A stretch of 64,000 nt of DNA from Bacteroidales bacterium (GTDB lineage Bacteria; Bacteroidota; Bacteroidia; Bacteroidales; UBA7960). The stretch spans positions 1-64,000 of the forward strand of contig PWJZ01000131.1 in assembly GCA_003559855.1 (NCBI GenBank). The letters are read 5' to 3'. The notes beneath the pieces were generated by a model. The model did no database searches. It was not told where the DNA came from and was given only the letters and a program-made list of their open reading frames with translations. The translations under genes were made by a program, and so were the position numbers. Positions 24,851-35,210 of this stretch are shown here, in pieces. Position 1 is the first letter of the stretch; each line of letters starts with the position of its first letter.

Positions 24851-25513
24851 TTATTTTAAAGGTATCCGGTAAAATACTGAATAATTGAAATCGAAAGCCG
24901 TAATGTTTGAGCCACTTCCAAAACCGGCAATTCTGTAGGGCTGCATTGAGGTGTGGTTGGCTCCTGACACGATCACTCTGAATCTGACTGACCATCCCAT
25001 AAACAAATTGGCAAACAATTCCGTTTTTAATCCACCCGCCAGTTCACCCCAGTGGACATCAAAACCTGTACTTTCCACGAATGTGGTATATGTTCCCCAA
25101 TATCCATCAGAAACAACGACATTGTCGGCTCCATGCGTTTGTTTGCCATAGCCGTAACGTATTCCAAAATATACAATATCATTGTCCTCTAAGGTTTCCC
25201 TTCCTAAAATATTAAAATCCACTCCTGTTCTAATAAACCATCCATCGCTGTAATAATCAAAGTTTTCACGGCTGACGTCAACACCGATAATACCACCTTC
25301 AATTGTTCCAAACCAGTTTTTTATGAACTCAAAATCAACGGATGCTTCATATTGACGGATCTCGGGCTCAAATATCATACGTGCCGGGTAAGAAATCTCA
25401 ACACCAAAGCGAACCGCAGAATGATAATCATTATCTTTCTGCGAATATATATCGCCCGGAATCAATATCTTAACCGGGATCAGAATACAATATAAAATGA
25501 ATATGCTCCTCAT
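24851..25513 (-). CDS. DUF6048-like exported beta-barrel-type protein
   Basis: A 220-residue protein with an N-terminal signal sequence (MRSIFILYCILIPVKILI). The mature part is made of alternating strands (VRFGVEISYPARMIF, FEFIKNWFGTIEGGIIG, NDIVYFGIRYGYGK, FNYSVFYRIPLK), with an aromatic end typical of outer-membrane beta-barrels. It resembles the Bacteroidetes DUF6048 family, which I remember as sitting next to DUF6452. Its start codon lies inside the preceding gene (44-base overlap), so the two are translationally coupled. Likely an outer-membrane or periplasmic protein of unknown role. Confidence 0.75.
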   Translation of the reverse strand: MRSIFILYCILIPVKILIPGDIYSQKDNDYHSAVRFGVEISYPARMIFEPEIRQYEASVDFEFIKNWFGTIEGGIIGVDVSRENFDYYSDGWFIRTGVDFNILGRETLEDNDIVYFGIRYGYGKQTHGADNVVVSDGYWGTYTTFVESTGFDVHWGELAGGLKTELFANLFMGWSVRFRVIVSGANHTSMQPYRIAGFGSGSNITAFDFNYSVFYRIPLK

Positions 25514-25973
25514 TTACGTTCGTTACATTTCGCTCCTTTACAGAATAAGATTTAATAAAATTATTGGTTATTTCAATATCAAGGATCTCAAAAAAAATTA
25601 CAAAGCCACATTCTATTGATACCAGTGTCAGATTACGTTCATAAAAAACTTTCAATGTATCAGTTTTTCCAGGAACCATAAATAAAAAGCCGCAACTGTC
25701 GCGTGACATATCCAGTGGTATTTCGACCCTCCCCACGTTAGATTGGTTATCATACAATAAAGAATCATGTCCCGTACCTTTCACGCTAAGGCTGTCTAAA
25801 CTTTCCGGAAAGCGTTCGCCATCTTCAGATATATAAAAACCAACTCGCAGCGGATTAGCTGTAATATCCTCGCACAATTCTTCCTGGCAGCCAACCATTA
25901 TGGTCCAAAAAAGAACAAACAGCAGTGCTTTGATTATCGGAAAAAGATCTGGCACAGGATTATCATTAATCAT
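25470..25973 (-). CDS. DUF6452-like lipoprotein
   Basis: A 167-residue protein with a short hydrophobic N-terminal segment ending in VGCQEELCE, a plausible lipobox with Cys as the first mature residue. It continues with DITANPLRVGFYISEDGE and a beta-rich domain with GRVEIPLDMSRDSCGFLF. This resembles the DUF6452 family of Bacteroidetes. It overlaps the DUF6048 gene by 44 bases and follows lon by 22 bases on the same strand. A two-component surface assembly is a reasonable guess but unproven. Confidence 0.75.
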   Translation of the reverse strand: MINDNPVPDLFPIIKALLFVLFWTIMVGCQEELCEDITANPLRVGFYISEDGERFPESLDSLSVKGTGHDSLLYDNQSNVGRVEIPLDMSRDSCGFLFMVPGKTDTLKVFYERNLTLVSIECGFVIFFEILDIEITNNFIKSYSVKERNVTNVNEEHIHFILYSDPG

Positions 25974-25995
25974 ATTTATATGATCTAATTTTTAT

Positions 25996-28449
25996 TTATG
26001 AAAGGATTTTTGTTTTCTGCTTTTGTTTTTGCAGTGCAACATCTGTCAATTCGATCATTTCATTAATATATTGAAAATTAAGCCCTTCCACATACAATGG
26101 ATTTATCTCTTCGACATCTTTTTTGTTATGGACGGAAAGAATAATATCGGTAACTTTAGCACGTTTGGCGGCGAGTATTTTTTCTTTAATACCGCCAACG
26201 GGCAGCACTTTTCCGCGAAGAGTTATTTCACCTGTCATTGCAACATCCGGTTTTGCTTTACGTTGTGTAAAAGCCGAAGCCAAAGCGGTAAAAATCGTTA
26301 TTCCGGCAGAAGGGCCATCTTTTGGGGTAGCGCCCTCAGGCACATGTATATGAACCTTACATTTTCCGAAAATATCAGGATCTAAATTTAACATATCTGC
26401 ATGTGATTTCATATATTCGTATGCCAGTGTTGCCGATTCTTTCATCACATCGCCCAAGCTTCCGGTCATGGACAATTCGCCTTTCCCCTGACTTATGCTT
26501 ACTTCCACATACAACACCTCACCTCCCGACCATGTCCATGCCAATCCTTTTACTACGCCCGCTACATCATGTTTTGAATAAGTGTCGCGATAATAGGGCG
26601 GTAAGCCAAGGATTTTGTGCAACTCATCGACTTTGACAGTCTTTTTTACATCTTCCCCTAAAACTATTGATTTGGCTTTATTCCTGATGATATTTGCAAT
26701 ATTTTTTTCCAGCATACGCACTCCCGATTCGCGGGTATACTCGGAAATAACCCTTTCGAGCACATGCCTGTTAAAAGTAAGTTGATTTTTCTTCAATCCG
26801 TGCTCTTTCATTTGTTTTGGGATCAGATGCCTTCTGGCTATTTCCACCTTTTCCTCAAGTATGTACCCGCTTAGGTTTATTACTTCCATACGGTCTTTCA
26901 AAGCAGGATGTACTTGAAGGAGCGAATTTGCTGTTGCTATAAACATAACCCTGGAAAGATCGTAATCAATTTCAAGGTAATTGTCGTGAAAGGCTACGTT
27001 CTGTTCCGGATCGAGCACTTCCAGCAAAGCTGATGCCGGATCGCCCCTGAAAGTCTGCTGACCGACCTTATCTACTTCATCGAGAACAAAAACCGGGTTT
27101 GAAGACTTTGCTTTTTTAATATTTTGTATTATTCTGCCGGGCATAGCGCCAACGTATGTCCGACGGTGCCCGCGTATCTCAGCCTCGTCACGCAAACCAC
27201 CCAAAGACATCCGTATGTAATTACGTCCAATTGCCCTTGAAATAGACTTTCCCAGCGAGGTTTTCCCAACGCCCGGAGGTCCAACAAAACACAAAATGGG
27301 TGATTTCATATCACCCTTAAGTTTCAACACCGCCAAATACTCCAGAATGCGATCTTTTATCTTTTCCAGACCATAATGATCGTCATCGAGTATTTTTGCA
27401 GCACGCTTCAAATCAAAATTGTCAGGAGTATAGGATTCCCACGGCAATTCAACCAAAGTATCAAGATAATTCATTTGCATTGAATACTCCATAGCCGATG
27501 GATTCATTCGCTGCAACTTACTCAACTCCTTTTCAAACACCTCTTTAACACGTCTGCTCCATTTTTTATTTTTAGCTTTTTCTTTAAGTTCATTAAACTG
27601 CTGTTCATGAGGAGTACCTCCAAGTTCTTCCTGGATCTTTTTCAGCTGCTGGCTCAAAATATAATCGCGCTGCTGCTTATCTATGTCAACTTTTACTTTC
27701 GACTGTATCTGATTTTTTAGCTCAACAGCCTGCAATTCCCTTGTGAGAAGACCCAACACAATATTGGCTCTTGTTTTCAGGTCTTTGATCTCAAGCAGAT
27801 CTTGCTTTTCGGCAACCTCAACATTCAGATTAGATGCAATAAAATTGACCAAAAATGAATAGCTTTTAATATTTTTCAGGGCAAGAGCCGCTTCACTTGG
27901 TATGTTGGGCGAAAGTTTAATAATCTTTACTGCAAGGTCTTTTATAGTGGAAATCAGGGCTTTAAAACTCTGATCTACTTTCACTTTCTTATCAGAGTCA
28001 TCATAAGCACTTATCCTTGCAAGGTGATATGGTTCTTTGCGGGTTAACTCTTCAAGGCGGAATCGTTTTTTACCCTGAATAATAACAGTGGTACTACCAT
28101 CAGGCATATGCAATATCTTAACAATGCCTGCAATGGTTCCGACCCGGTGAAGGTCTTTCAGATCAGGATCTTCAACGTCAGGATCCTTTTGTGCCACAAC
28201 TCCGATAATCCTTTCCTTTTTATATATCTCTTTAACAAGCCTGATAGATTTATCACGGCTCAGGGTTATCGGAATAACCACACCCGGAAACAACACCGTA
28301 TTTTTCAATGGTAATATGGGAAGCAAATCGGGAAGTTTTTCAGCTTCTATCTTTTTTTCTTCTTCGGTTGAAAGCATCGGAATAAAATTCTTTCCGGCAT
28401 CTGTCAAATCTGAAAAATCAGAACCATCACTGTTTAGAAAAATTTCCAT
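25996..28449 (-). CDS. lon: ATP-dependent protease Lon
   Basis: An 817-residue Lon protease that degrades misfolded and regulatory proteins in the cytoplasm. The N-terminal substrate domain (LLPILPLKNTVLFPGVVIPI) is followed by a coiled region. The AAA+ module has Walker A GPPGVGKTS, Walker B VFVLDEVDK and the sensor region. The C-terminal protease domain has the catalytic Ser in PKDGPSAGI and the Lys in GGIKEKILAAKRA. The N-terminus starts with a non-canonical acidic stretch (MEIFLNSDGSDF). The GlmU-like gene is 53 bases upstream on the same strand. Confidence 0.97.
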   Translation of the reverse strand: MEIFLNSDGSDFSDLTDAGKNFIPMLSTEEEKKIEAEKLPDLLPILPLKNTVLFPGVVIPITLSRDKSIRLVKEIYKKERIIGVVAQKDPDVEDPDLKDLHRVGTIAGIVKILHMPDGSTTVIIQGKKRFRLEELTRKEPYHLARISAYDDSDKKVKVDQSFKALISTIKDLAVKIIKLSPNIPSEAALALKNIKSYSFLVNFIASNLNVEVAEKQDLLEIKDLKTRANIVLGLLTRELQAVELKNQIQSKVKVDIDKQQRDYILSQQLKKIQEELGGTPHEQQFNELKEKAKNKKWSRRVKEVFEKELSKLQRMNPSAMEYSMQMNYLDTLVELPWESYTPDNFDLKRAAKILDDDHYGLEKIKDRILEYLAVLKLKGDMKSPILCFVGPPGVGKTSLGKSISRAIGRNYIRMSLGGLRDEAEIRGHRRTYVGAMPGRIIQNIKKAKSSNPVFVLDEVDKVGQQTFRGDPASALLEVLDPEQNVAFHDNYLEIDYDLSRVMFIATANSLLQVHPALKDRMEVINLSGYILEEKVEIARRHLIPKQMKEHGLKKNQLTFNRHVLERVISEYTRESGVRMLEKNIANIIRNKAKSIVLGEDVKKTVKVDELHKILGLPPYYRDTYSKHDVAGVVKGLAWTWSGGEVLYVEVSISQGKGELSMTGSLGDVMKESATLAYEYMKSHADMLNLDPDIFGKCKVHIHVPEGATPKDGPSAGITIFTALASAFTQRKAKPDVAMTGEITLRGKVLPVGGIKEKILAAKRAKVTDIILSVHNKKDVEEINPLYVEGLNFQYINEMIELTDVALQKQKQKTKILS

Positions 28450-28502
28450 ATATAAAATCTAAATATTTCGTACATAAAAAACTTACACACTGATACAGAA
28501 GA

Positions 28503-29690
28503 TCACAATTTTCTGTAATTAAACGTATTATCATAAACAGTGCGAATAATTGATTCATCATTTTTATCAAATACTTTATTCCTTCTTTTATAAACCCTTT
28601 TTGCAAGCTGAACGGCTTTTTCAATTTCGAAAACTGAAAAGCCTGATGCACTTCCCCAGGAGAAGGATGGTATAAAATTTCTCATGAACCCCGTTCCGAA
28701 AATATTGGCATTTACGCCAACTACCGTGCCTGTGTTAAACATAGTGTTTATTCCACATTTAGAATGATCACCCAAAAATGTACCACAAAACTGCAGTTCC
28801 GTTTCGACAAAACTGTTTTCGATGTAACTCCACACCCTTACAGGTTCGTAATTGTTTTTCAAATTTGATACTGTTGTATTGGCACCGAGATTACACCATT
28901 CGCCAATCACACTGTGTCCTAGAAAACCATCATGCACCTTGTTGGAATATCCGAAAATTACCGAGTTGATAATTTCGCCACCCACTTTAGCATAAGGCCC
29001 TATAGTTGTATTTCCATATACCCTGGCTCCCATTCTTACAACAGCACCCCGGCATATTGCTGCCGGGCCCCGCACTATGCTGCCATCCATAATATGAGCA
29101 TCTTCACCAATATATACAGGACCTTCCGAACAATTTATTATTGCATTCTCAACTTTAGCACCTCTCTCGACAAAAACGTTATCAGGTTCAACAACACGGT
29201 TTGAAGTTCCTATACTTTGTGATTTCCTGCCCCTGGTAAGCAATTCATAATCATCTTTTAATACTTGCTCGTTAAAAACAAAAATATCCCATATATTTCT
29301 GATTTTTCTCGGCTTGCTTGAAGTTATCATGGGAGTAACCCCTTCAATAAGATCAAGATCAAAATTATCAATATCTTTAGCTTTCAACCTGAGTGCAATT
29401 ATCGTATCATCTACCACTAAAGTCTGGTTAGCTTCTAACTTACCAATTTCTCTGATTATCTGCTCATCAGGTAAAATACTGCCGTTTATCAAAATATTGT
29501 CATTTTTTTTAACAATCGGATATTTCACACTAAGATAATCTTCGGTAAGCGAGGATGTTTTGACTTTAAGTAATTTTTCCCACTTTTCACGTATGGTAAG
29601 TATTCCAACTCTTATATCTGCTATTGGTCTGATAAAAGTGAACGGCAACAGGCTGTTTCTGGTTTGATCTCCAAATAATATATAATTCAT
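28503..29690 (-). CDS. GlmU-like sugar nucleotidyltransferase/hexapeptide protein
   Basis: A 395-residue two-domain protein. The N-terminus (MNYILFGDQTRNSLLPFTFIRPIADIRVGILTIREKWE) lacks the canonical nucleotidyltransferase GxGTRM loop but belongs to the diverged GlmU-like family common in Bacteroidetes. From about residue 170 a left-handed beta-helix of hexapeptide repeats appears (for example IIGEDAHIMDGSIVRG, AVVRMGARVYGNTTIGP, VSNLKNNYEPVRV), as in GlmU and serine acetyltransferases. It may transfer an acetyl or nucleotidyl group to a sugar phosphate, but the N-terminal active site looks altered, so the true reaction is unsure. It is upstream of lon. Confidence 0.75.
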   Translation of the reverse strand: MNYILFGDQTRNSLLPFTFIRPIADIRVGILTIREKWEKLLKVKTSSLTEDYLSVKYPIVKKNDNILINGSILPDEQIIREIGKLEANQTLVVDDTIIALRLKAKDIDNFDLDLIEGVTPMITSSKPRKIRNIWDIFVFNEQVLKDDYELLTRGRKSQSIGTSNRVVEPDNVFVERGAKVENAIINCSEGPVYIGEDAHIMDGSIVRGPAAICRGAVVRMGARVYGNTTIGPYAKVGGEIINSVIFGYSNKVHDGFLGHSVIGEWCNLGANTTVSNLKNNYEPVRVWSYIENSFVETELQFCGTFLGDHSKCGINTMFNTGTVVGVNANIFGTGFMRNFIPSFSWGSASGFSVFEIEKAVQLAKRVYKRRNKVFDKNDESIIRTVYDNTFNYRKL

Positions 29691-29750
29691 TACATTTTTT
29701 ATTTATGGTTTTAATAAATCTATCACGGCTTAAAGATATAAAAAATATCT

Positions 29751-29777
29751 AAAAAAAAAGCCCTTAATCAAGGGCTT
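29751..29777 (-). terminator. Intrinsic terminator after rpmE2
   Basis: AAGCCCTT-AATC-AAGGGCTT forms a strong hairpin (29758-29777). On the minus strand it is followed by nine T. It lies 28 bases after the L31 stop and separates it from the GlmU-like gene. Confidence 0.9.
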
Positions 29778-29804
29778 CAAAATACAAATTATATAAATAT
29801 TTTT

Positions 29805-30071
29805 TCAGCTTTTTTCGTCTTTGATATGCTTTTTGTACTTACTTCTGTACTTATCAACACGTCCGGCACTATCTACCAGCTTTTGTTTACCGGTAAAGAA
29901 AGGATGCGAAGTGTGTGAGATTTCCAGTTTAATCAAGGGATATTCCTCACCGTCTTCCCACTTTATTTTTTCCTTGCTAAATGCCGTAGACCTGGTCAAA
30001 AATGCATAATCATTTGACATATCTTTAAAAACCACAAACCGGTAATTCTTCGGATGGATATCTTTTTTCAT
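29805..30071 (-). CDS. rpmE2: Ribosomal protein L31, type B
   Basis: An 88-residue L31. It has the N-terminal [30 protein letters not shown] segment of type B, without the CxxC zinc ligands of the C+ form, and the conserved [27 protein letters not shown] end. L31 joins the 50S and 30S subunits. The Zn-free form is often used under zinc limitation, but no Zur-type site is visible. It is a single gene bounded by a strong terminator downstream. Confidence 0.97.
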   Translation of the reverse strand: MKKDIHPKNYRFVVFKDMSNDYAFLTRSTAFSKEKIKWEDGEEYPLIKLEISHTSHPFFTGKQKLVDSAGRVDKYRSKYKKHIKDEKS

Positions 30072-30278
30072 TAGTCTGATCTTTTATTGAGTGTTAATGA
30101 AAGTTTTATAATTATATTATATTCTTTAACTGCTGTAATGAGCAATAATAATTTACCAAAAGTTTATTTTTACTTTTTTGAATTTGCAAAGATACTCATT
30201 TTTAAAAACATACCAAAGTAAAAAACAACACTTTTTAATCCTATTTTTGTAATATATTTTTTTATGCATAAATTTTCT

Positions 30279-30286
30279 TAAATTTG
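30279..30286 (+). promoter_or_regulatory. Candidate -7 box upstream of gapA
   Basis: TAAATTTG matches the Bacteroidetes -7 consensus TAnnTTTG. Transcription would start near 30293, about 30 bases before the gapA ATG at 30325. No -33 TTTG was found at the expected distance. Confidence 0.4.
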
Positions 30287-30312
30287 ACATTTTATTATTC
30301 AGAAACAATTAA

Positions 30313-31329
<1,017 letters not shown>

Positions 31330-31393
31330 CCGCCAACCGGTATCAGAAAACTTCACCGTTCAGGCAGTTGTTAACACTTACCTGAACCATAAG

Positions 31394-31434
31394 AAAAAGC
31401 TGTTCATGTCTTTAAAACATGAGCAGCTTTTTTT
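31394..31434. terminator. Bidirectional terminator between gapA and the lpxH-like gene
   Basis: AGCTGTTCATGT and ACATGAGCAGCT form a stem of about 11 pairs with a run of seven T on the plus side and a run of five A (T on the minus side) on the other. The hairpin overlaps the last codons of the lpxH-like gene. Confidence 0.85.
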
Positions 31435-32225
31435 GGGGAGCTGAAATATTCAAGTTTTAAATTCTTTCCGTCATAAACAGCGTAAGAAAAATTTTTTATC
31501 CAATCGCCCGTATTCACATATAGGCTGTTTTCACCAACACGTATTGACAAAGGTATATGACGGTGACCGAAAACAAAATAATCATAATGCCTTTTAGTAA
31601 GCTTATACTTACAATACAACACCAAACGTTCCTCATCCTCACCCCTGTAGTCATCACCATCATTACTGTTACGGCTTTGACGAGATAAAAAACCTGCTAA
31701 AGAAATGCCAATCCGGGGATGCAAAAAAGAGAATATGCGTTGACTTATTTTGTTTTGAAATATTTTTTTCATGATCTTATAGCTTTTGTCGTCGGGACCC
31801 AAACCATCACCATGACCGATCATGAAATATTTGTCGCCTATCAATTTTTCAATCGGCTTTTTGTATACCTTCATATTAACCTCTTTCTGAAAATATCCGC
31901 TGTTCCACATATCATGGTTGCCGGTAAAATAATATACCATTATTCCCGAATCTGTCAATTCCGATAACTTGCCCAGTAAACGGATGTAGCCCTTGGGAAC
32001 CACTTTCTTGTATTCAAACCAAAAATCAAATATATCCCCAAGCAGATAAATCTCCTTTGCCTGTGATTTGATCGTATCAAGCCACATAACAAGCAGCTTT
32101 TCTCTCTTTAAGCTCGACTGATAATCGGGTATGCCCAGATGAGCATCAGATAAAAAATATATATTATTTTTGGATGAATTATCTGAAAAACTTGTTTTAT
32201 TTGAATCTAATGGAGTGTTAACCAT
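31404..32225 (-). CDS. lpxH: UDP-2,3-diacylglucosamine diphosphatase-like metallophosphoesterase
   Basis: A 273-residue calcineurin-like phosphoesterase. All metal motifs are present: FLSDAHLG (27-34), LLGDIFDFWFE, FTGNHDMW, IGHGDG and VFGHRHIPLSI. The set and size match LpxH, which cleaves UDP-2,3-diacylglucosamine in lipid A synthesis. The N-terminal 25 residues (MVNTPLDSNKTSFSDNSSKN) are low-complexity and probably not part of the fold. The stop codon lies inside a terminator hairpin. The gene is separated from the inverted-repeat region upstream by about 200 bases. Confidence 0.88.
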   Translation of the reverse strand: MVNTPLDSNKTSFSDNSSKNNIYFLSDAHLGIPDYQSSLKREKLLVMWLDTIKSQAKEIYLLGDIFDFWFEYKKVVPKGYIRLLGKLSELTDSGIMVYYFTGNHDMWNSGYFQKEVNMKVYKKPIEKLIGDKYFMIGHGDGLGPDDKSYKIMKKIFQNKISQRIFSFLHPRIGISLAGFLSRQSRNSNDGDDYRGEDEERLVLYCKYKLTKRHYDYFVFGHRHIPLSIRVGENSLYVNTGDWIKNFSYAVYDGKNLKLEYFSSPKKAAHVLKT

Positions 32226-32432
32226 TATTAATATGCTTTTTTCCTTTATTCAAATATAATGACAACTTTTTATCGCTAAGATAATTATTTATAAGCAAAT
32301 TTAAACAGGAATTATCAAATTATATCAGAAAAGAGAAAAACTAATAAAATTCACCACACTGATCGGCGGATCAATATACCAAAAAGCATGATTGAAAATT
32401 ATTGTTGTCCGCTTAAGTTAAAAGAAACTCTG

Positions 32433-32943
32433 CAAGATTGCCTCCGGTTAGCCCGCAAGCCCGGTTTTTCACTCCACTTCATTGCGTTCTAAAATGACAA
32501 GAAAAACAGAGAAGCTTTTCAAAGCCACCCTTTATAAATATATTGCTAAAGTTCACCTGGAGGTGCTTGTTGACCCTGCAAAACTACAGTCCGGCGGGAG
32601 CGTGAATGTGATAAGGCCCGGAATTGCGTCAAAAGGGTTTGTCAATCTTTGTATGCAATTACTGACTCATCGCAGATCAGTATGATAGCTAAGTTTTGCC
32701 TTAACTTTCCGGTTACTCTTTTTTTTGAAGGGCGTGCAACTGAATATCACATTTAATTACTATATACTTATCATTAATTTGTTCATACCGCATGAAATTA
32801 CCTGACATATTTTATTACACACTCTGAAAAAGAAATTTAAAAGAAAACACGTGATAAATTCAACAAATCATGCATTTTGATAAAAGCTGTAATTAGCAGC
32901 GAAGTGAGAAACACTGCTTGCGGGCTGACCGAAGGCAATCTTG
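32433..32943. repeat. Segment bounded by a long imperfect inverted repeat
   Basis: Left arm CAAGATTGCCTCCGGTTAGC (32433-32452), continuing CCGCAAGC, matches the reverse complement of the right arm (32896-32943), which reads CAAGATTGCCTTCGGTCAGC, continuing CCGCAAGC. The first 28 bases differ at two positions, and further similarity (TTTCTCACT) extends to about 48 bases. The 410-base interior holds only a 67-residue ORF (32482-32685, TTG start, no known features). The rest of the 917-base gene-free gap shows nothing else. It resembles a miniature mobile element or a pair of dispersed repeats in opposite orientation. Confidence 0.55.
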
Positions 32944-33142
32944 TTAATTTAATCAGGCAATAGTGATAAAAAAATATTCTAAAATAAAATAAATTATTGC
33001 TGGAATTTAATATTTAATTGTATCTTTAAACCTTAAACGAAATCTTTTGAACGATCTAATTTTAAATATCAACTTGTTTTGATCCAATAAAAATGCAAAT
33101 AATTAACTAAAAAACAATTAATAAAAAACTAAAAATCATAAA

Positions 33143-33730
33143 ATGAATAAACTTTTATTATCACTAAACAAAATCTCGGAAACAAGCATCGACCCCAACA
33201 TTATAAAAAATTTCCTTGACAAGCTTGATTTTACTGCTATCAATTACCAGGATATTATTTCTGATTATGATCTGAAGCAATATAACAAGATTATGATAAA
33301 GAATAAGCCTGTACAGCTTTTTATGGTTACATGGCCTCCGCAGAAAAGTCTTCCGATCCATCAGCATAATAAATACTGGGGTTATATAGCCATTTTGGAA
33401 GGCACTATTTCCGAATCGTTATACTCTTTTGATAAAAATAATAAAATTTTAAGTATTCATCCTTCAAGAAGTATAAAAAAAGGTGAAATCATTTATGAAC
33501 CATTGAATATTATTCATCAATTAACCAATCCTTCTCCGATCGATATCAGCATTTCTTTGCATTTTTATTATCCTACCGAATATGATTATGAGGGCACTTT
33601 GGTGTTTGATTTAGAGAACAAAAAAATAGCCGAACTTAATAAGGATGCTCCCTTTGTAAGCTGGAATCATCCGGACAAATTTTACAAAAAAATTGAGGAT
33701 GACGCGTTTAAGATCAGCAAGATGTGGTAA
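33143..33730 (+). CDS. Cysteine dioxygenase-like cupin protein
   Basis: A 195-residue cupin of the cysteine dioxygenase type. The metal-binding first motif is PIHQHNKYWGYIAILEGTISESL (His-x-His, Glu near the end), and the second His is in IYEPLNIIHQLTNPS. This resembles the thiol dioxygenase family, which oxidises cysteine or mercaptopropionate with Fe(II). The N-terminal helix (LLSLNKISETSIDPNIIKNFLDKL) and length fit. The typical Cys-Tyr cross-link residues cannot be verified by eye. The gene stands alone between the inverted-repeat segment and the TlpA-like gene. Confidence 0.75.
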   Translation: MNKLLLSLNKISETSIDPNIIKNFLDKLDFTAINYQDIISDYDLKQYNKIMIKNKPVQLFMVTWPPQKSLPIHQHNKYWGYIAILEGTISESLYSFDKNNKILSIHPSRSIKKGEIIYEPLNIIHQLTNPSPIDISISLHFYYPTEYDYEGTLVFDLENKKIAELNKDAPFVSWNHPDKFYKKIEDDAFKISKMW

Positions 33731-33802
33731 CATTCCTCTCAGTTGTATTTGCAGTTAAACTGTAAACGATAAATGGCAAAAAAATAATTTTTTATCCGCC
33801 TT

Positions 33803-34969
33803 TTATAAGAGATCTGCCAGGTATTCTTCAAGATGCCTGTGGTCAACATCTTTGGCAACTATTTTTCCTTTTCTGTCTAACAGAACGGTATATGGAATGC
33901 CTTCAATATTATAAAGGCTTACTACGGGCGAATTAAAATACCTGAGATCGCTGACCTGTATCCAGCCAATATTGCTTTTCTCAATTGTTTTAAGCCATTG
34001 CTCGCGTGTTCTGTCGAGCGACACGCCATATATTTCAAAACCACGGTCCTGGTATTTTTCATATATTTCTTTCAATATTTCATTGGTAATTCTGCAGGGA
34101 TCATGCCACGAGGCCCAAAAGTCAATCAGCACAACATTACCTCTCAGCGACGATAGTGAGATATTATTGCCTTCGGGATCGGGAAGGATAATTTCCGGTG
34201 CTGTATTTCCTACAGCAAGTTTTTCTTCTGCTAGCTGCCTTTGCATTTTCCTTCTTTTAACATCACTGACCCTCTTTCTTAGGTCAATAACATGCCGGTT
34301 GGTCGGATATACCTCCGAAAGCGATTTGCTTAACTTTTTGAAGTACTTGAAATCTTCTGTTTCTCTCAGAATTACCTTGTCTCCGAAATATTGATATAAA
34401 GCTATCAATGATGCCAGCGAGTGAGGGTTATCCTTAATAAATTTCTTTACATATTGCCTGTGGTCTTCAAAAATATTAGTATAAGCCTTGTTAAGCTCAT
34501 GCCGGATTTGCTCAAAATCAGGACTATAACGGCTTTTCCTGTATAGATCAGCAAGAGAATCAACTTTTGCCATATTTGCATACAAACGATCATTCAGCTC
34601 AAACAGCAGCGATGTGCCTTCCGAGCCTTCAACCCTGCATGTTTCACGAAGATCTTTAGCATTTCCGGTCAAATTGATAGTTTCACCAGGTTCTATTAAT
34701 AAGGTAACGAAATTATCACGGCTTTCACGAAGAATGTAAAATCCGGCTTCGTCCATTTCCATCCTGAAAACAAACCTGCCCGATGCATCTGTAGTAATAC
34801 TGTCAAGTACTAACAAATCGGCAGGGGTTAACTCTTCAATAGTTATTGTCAATTTTTCGTCGGTATCAAAACTCCCTTTCAGAATAAATTCATGATAATC
34901 TTCTTTATCTTCAGTTTTACAACCTAACAGTAAAAACCCCAGAAAAACAAAAAAGAAAAACCTTTTCAT
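33803..34969 (-). CDS. DUF4369/TlpA-like lipoprotein with altered active-site Cys
   Basis: A 388-residue lipoprotein. The N-terminal signal ends in FLLLGCKTED, a lipobox with Cys16. The first part is a DUF4369-type domain (FILKGSFDTDEKLTITIEEL), followed by a long helical linker. The C-terminal thioredoxin-like domain (from about residue 250) starts VGNTAPEIILPDPEGNNISL and has FWASWHDPCRIT, where TlpA and ResA have WCxPC. The first redox Cys is replaced by His; the second is present. It is therefore unlikely to do standard dithiol exchange and might act as a thiol-binding or monothiol protein. It is probably anchored on the periplasmic face of a membrane. Confidence 0.85.
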   Translation of the reverse strand: MKRFFFFVFLGFLLLGCKTEDKEDYHEFILKGSFDTDEKLTITIEELTPADLLVLDSITTDASGRFVFRMEMDEAGFYILRESRDNFVTLLIEPGETINLTGNAKDLRETCRVEGSEGTSLLFELNDRLYANMAKVDSLADLYRKSRYSPDFEQIRHELNKAYTNIFEDHRQYVKKFIKDNPHSLASLIALYQYFGDKVILRETEDFKYFKKLSKSLSEVYPTNRHVIDLRKRVSDVKRRKMQRQLAEEKLAVGNTAPEIILPDPEGNNISLSSLRGNVVLIDFWASWHDPCRITNEILKEIYEKYQDRGFEIYGVSLDRTREQWLKTIEKSNIGWIQVSDLRYFNSPVVSLYNIEGIPYTVLLDRKGKIVAKDVDHRHLEEYLADLL

Positions 34970-35210
34970 GGCCGGTTAGTTTAATTATTCATATGGTTTC
35001 ACCACCTCTTAAATAGCAAATATATAGGTTTTTTAACTTGTTTCCAAGCATTTAAGATTTTTTAACCACTCTGTTTGTCAAAAAGATTACAGAAGATGCA
35101 GAATTTTTCCGCTTCGCAGAGTTAAAAGTGTTATGGGTTATTTTCGAAAAAATTCTTTGCCATAAAAATTCCACTGCAAATGATTTAATAATCTTCCGGC
35201 AAAAAATTTA

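Noticed and set aside
32482-32685. 67-residue plus-strand ORF inside the inverted-repeat segment
   Set aside because: It starts with TTG inside the repeat arm, has no recognisable motif and is short; kept only as a note under the repeat.
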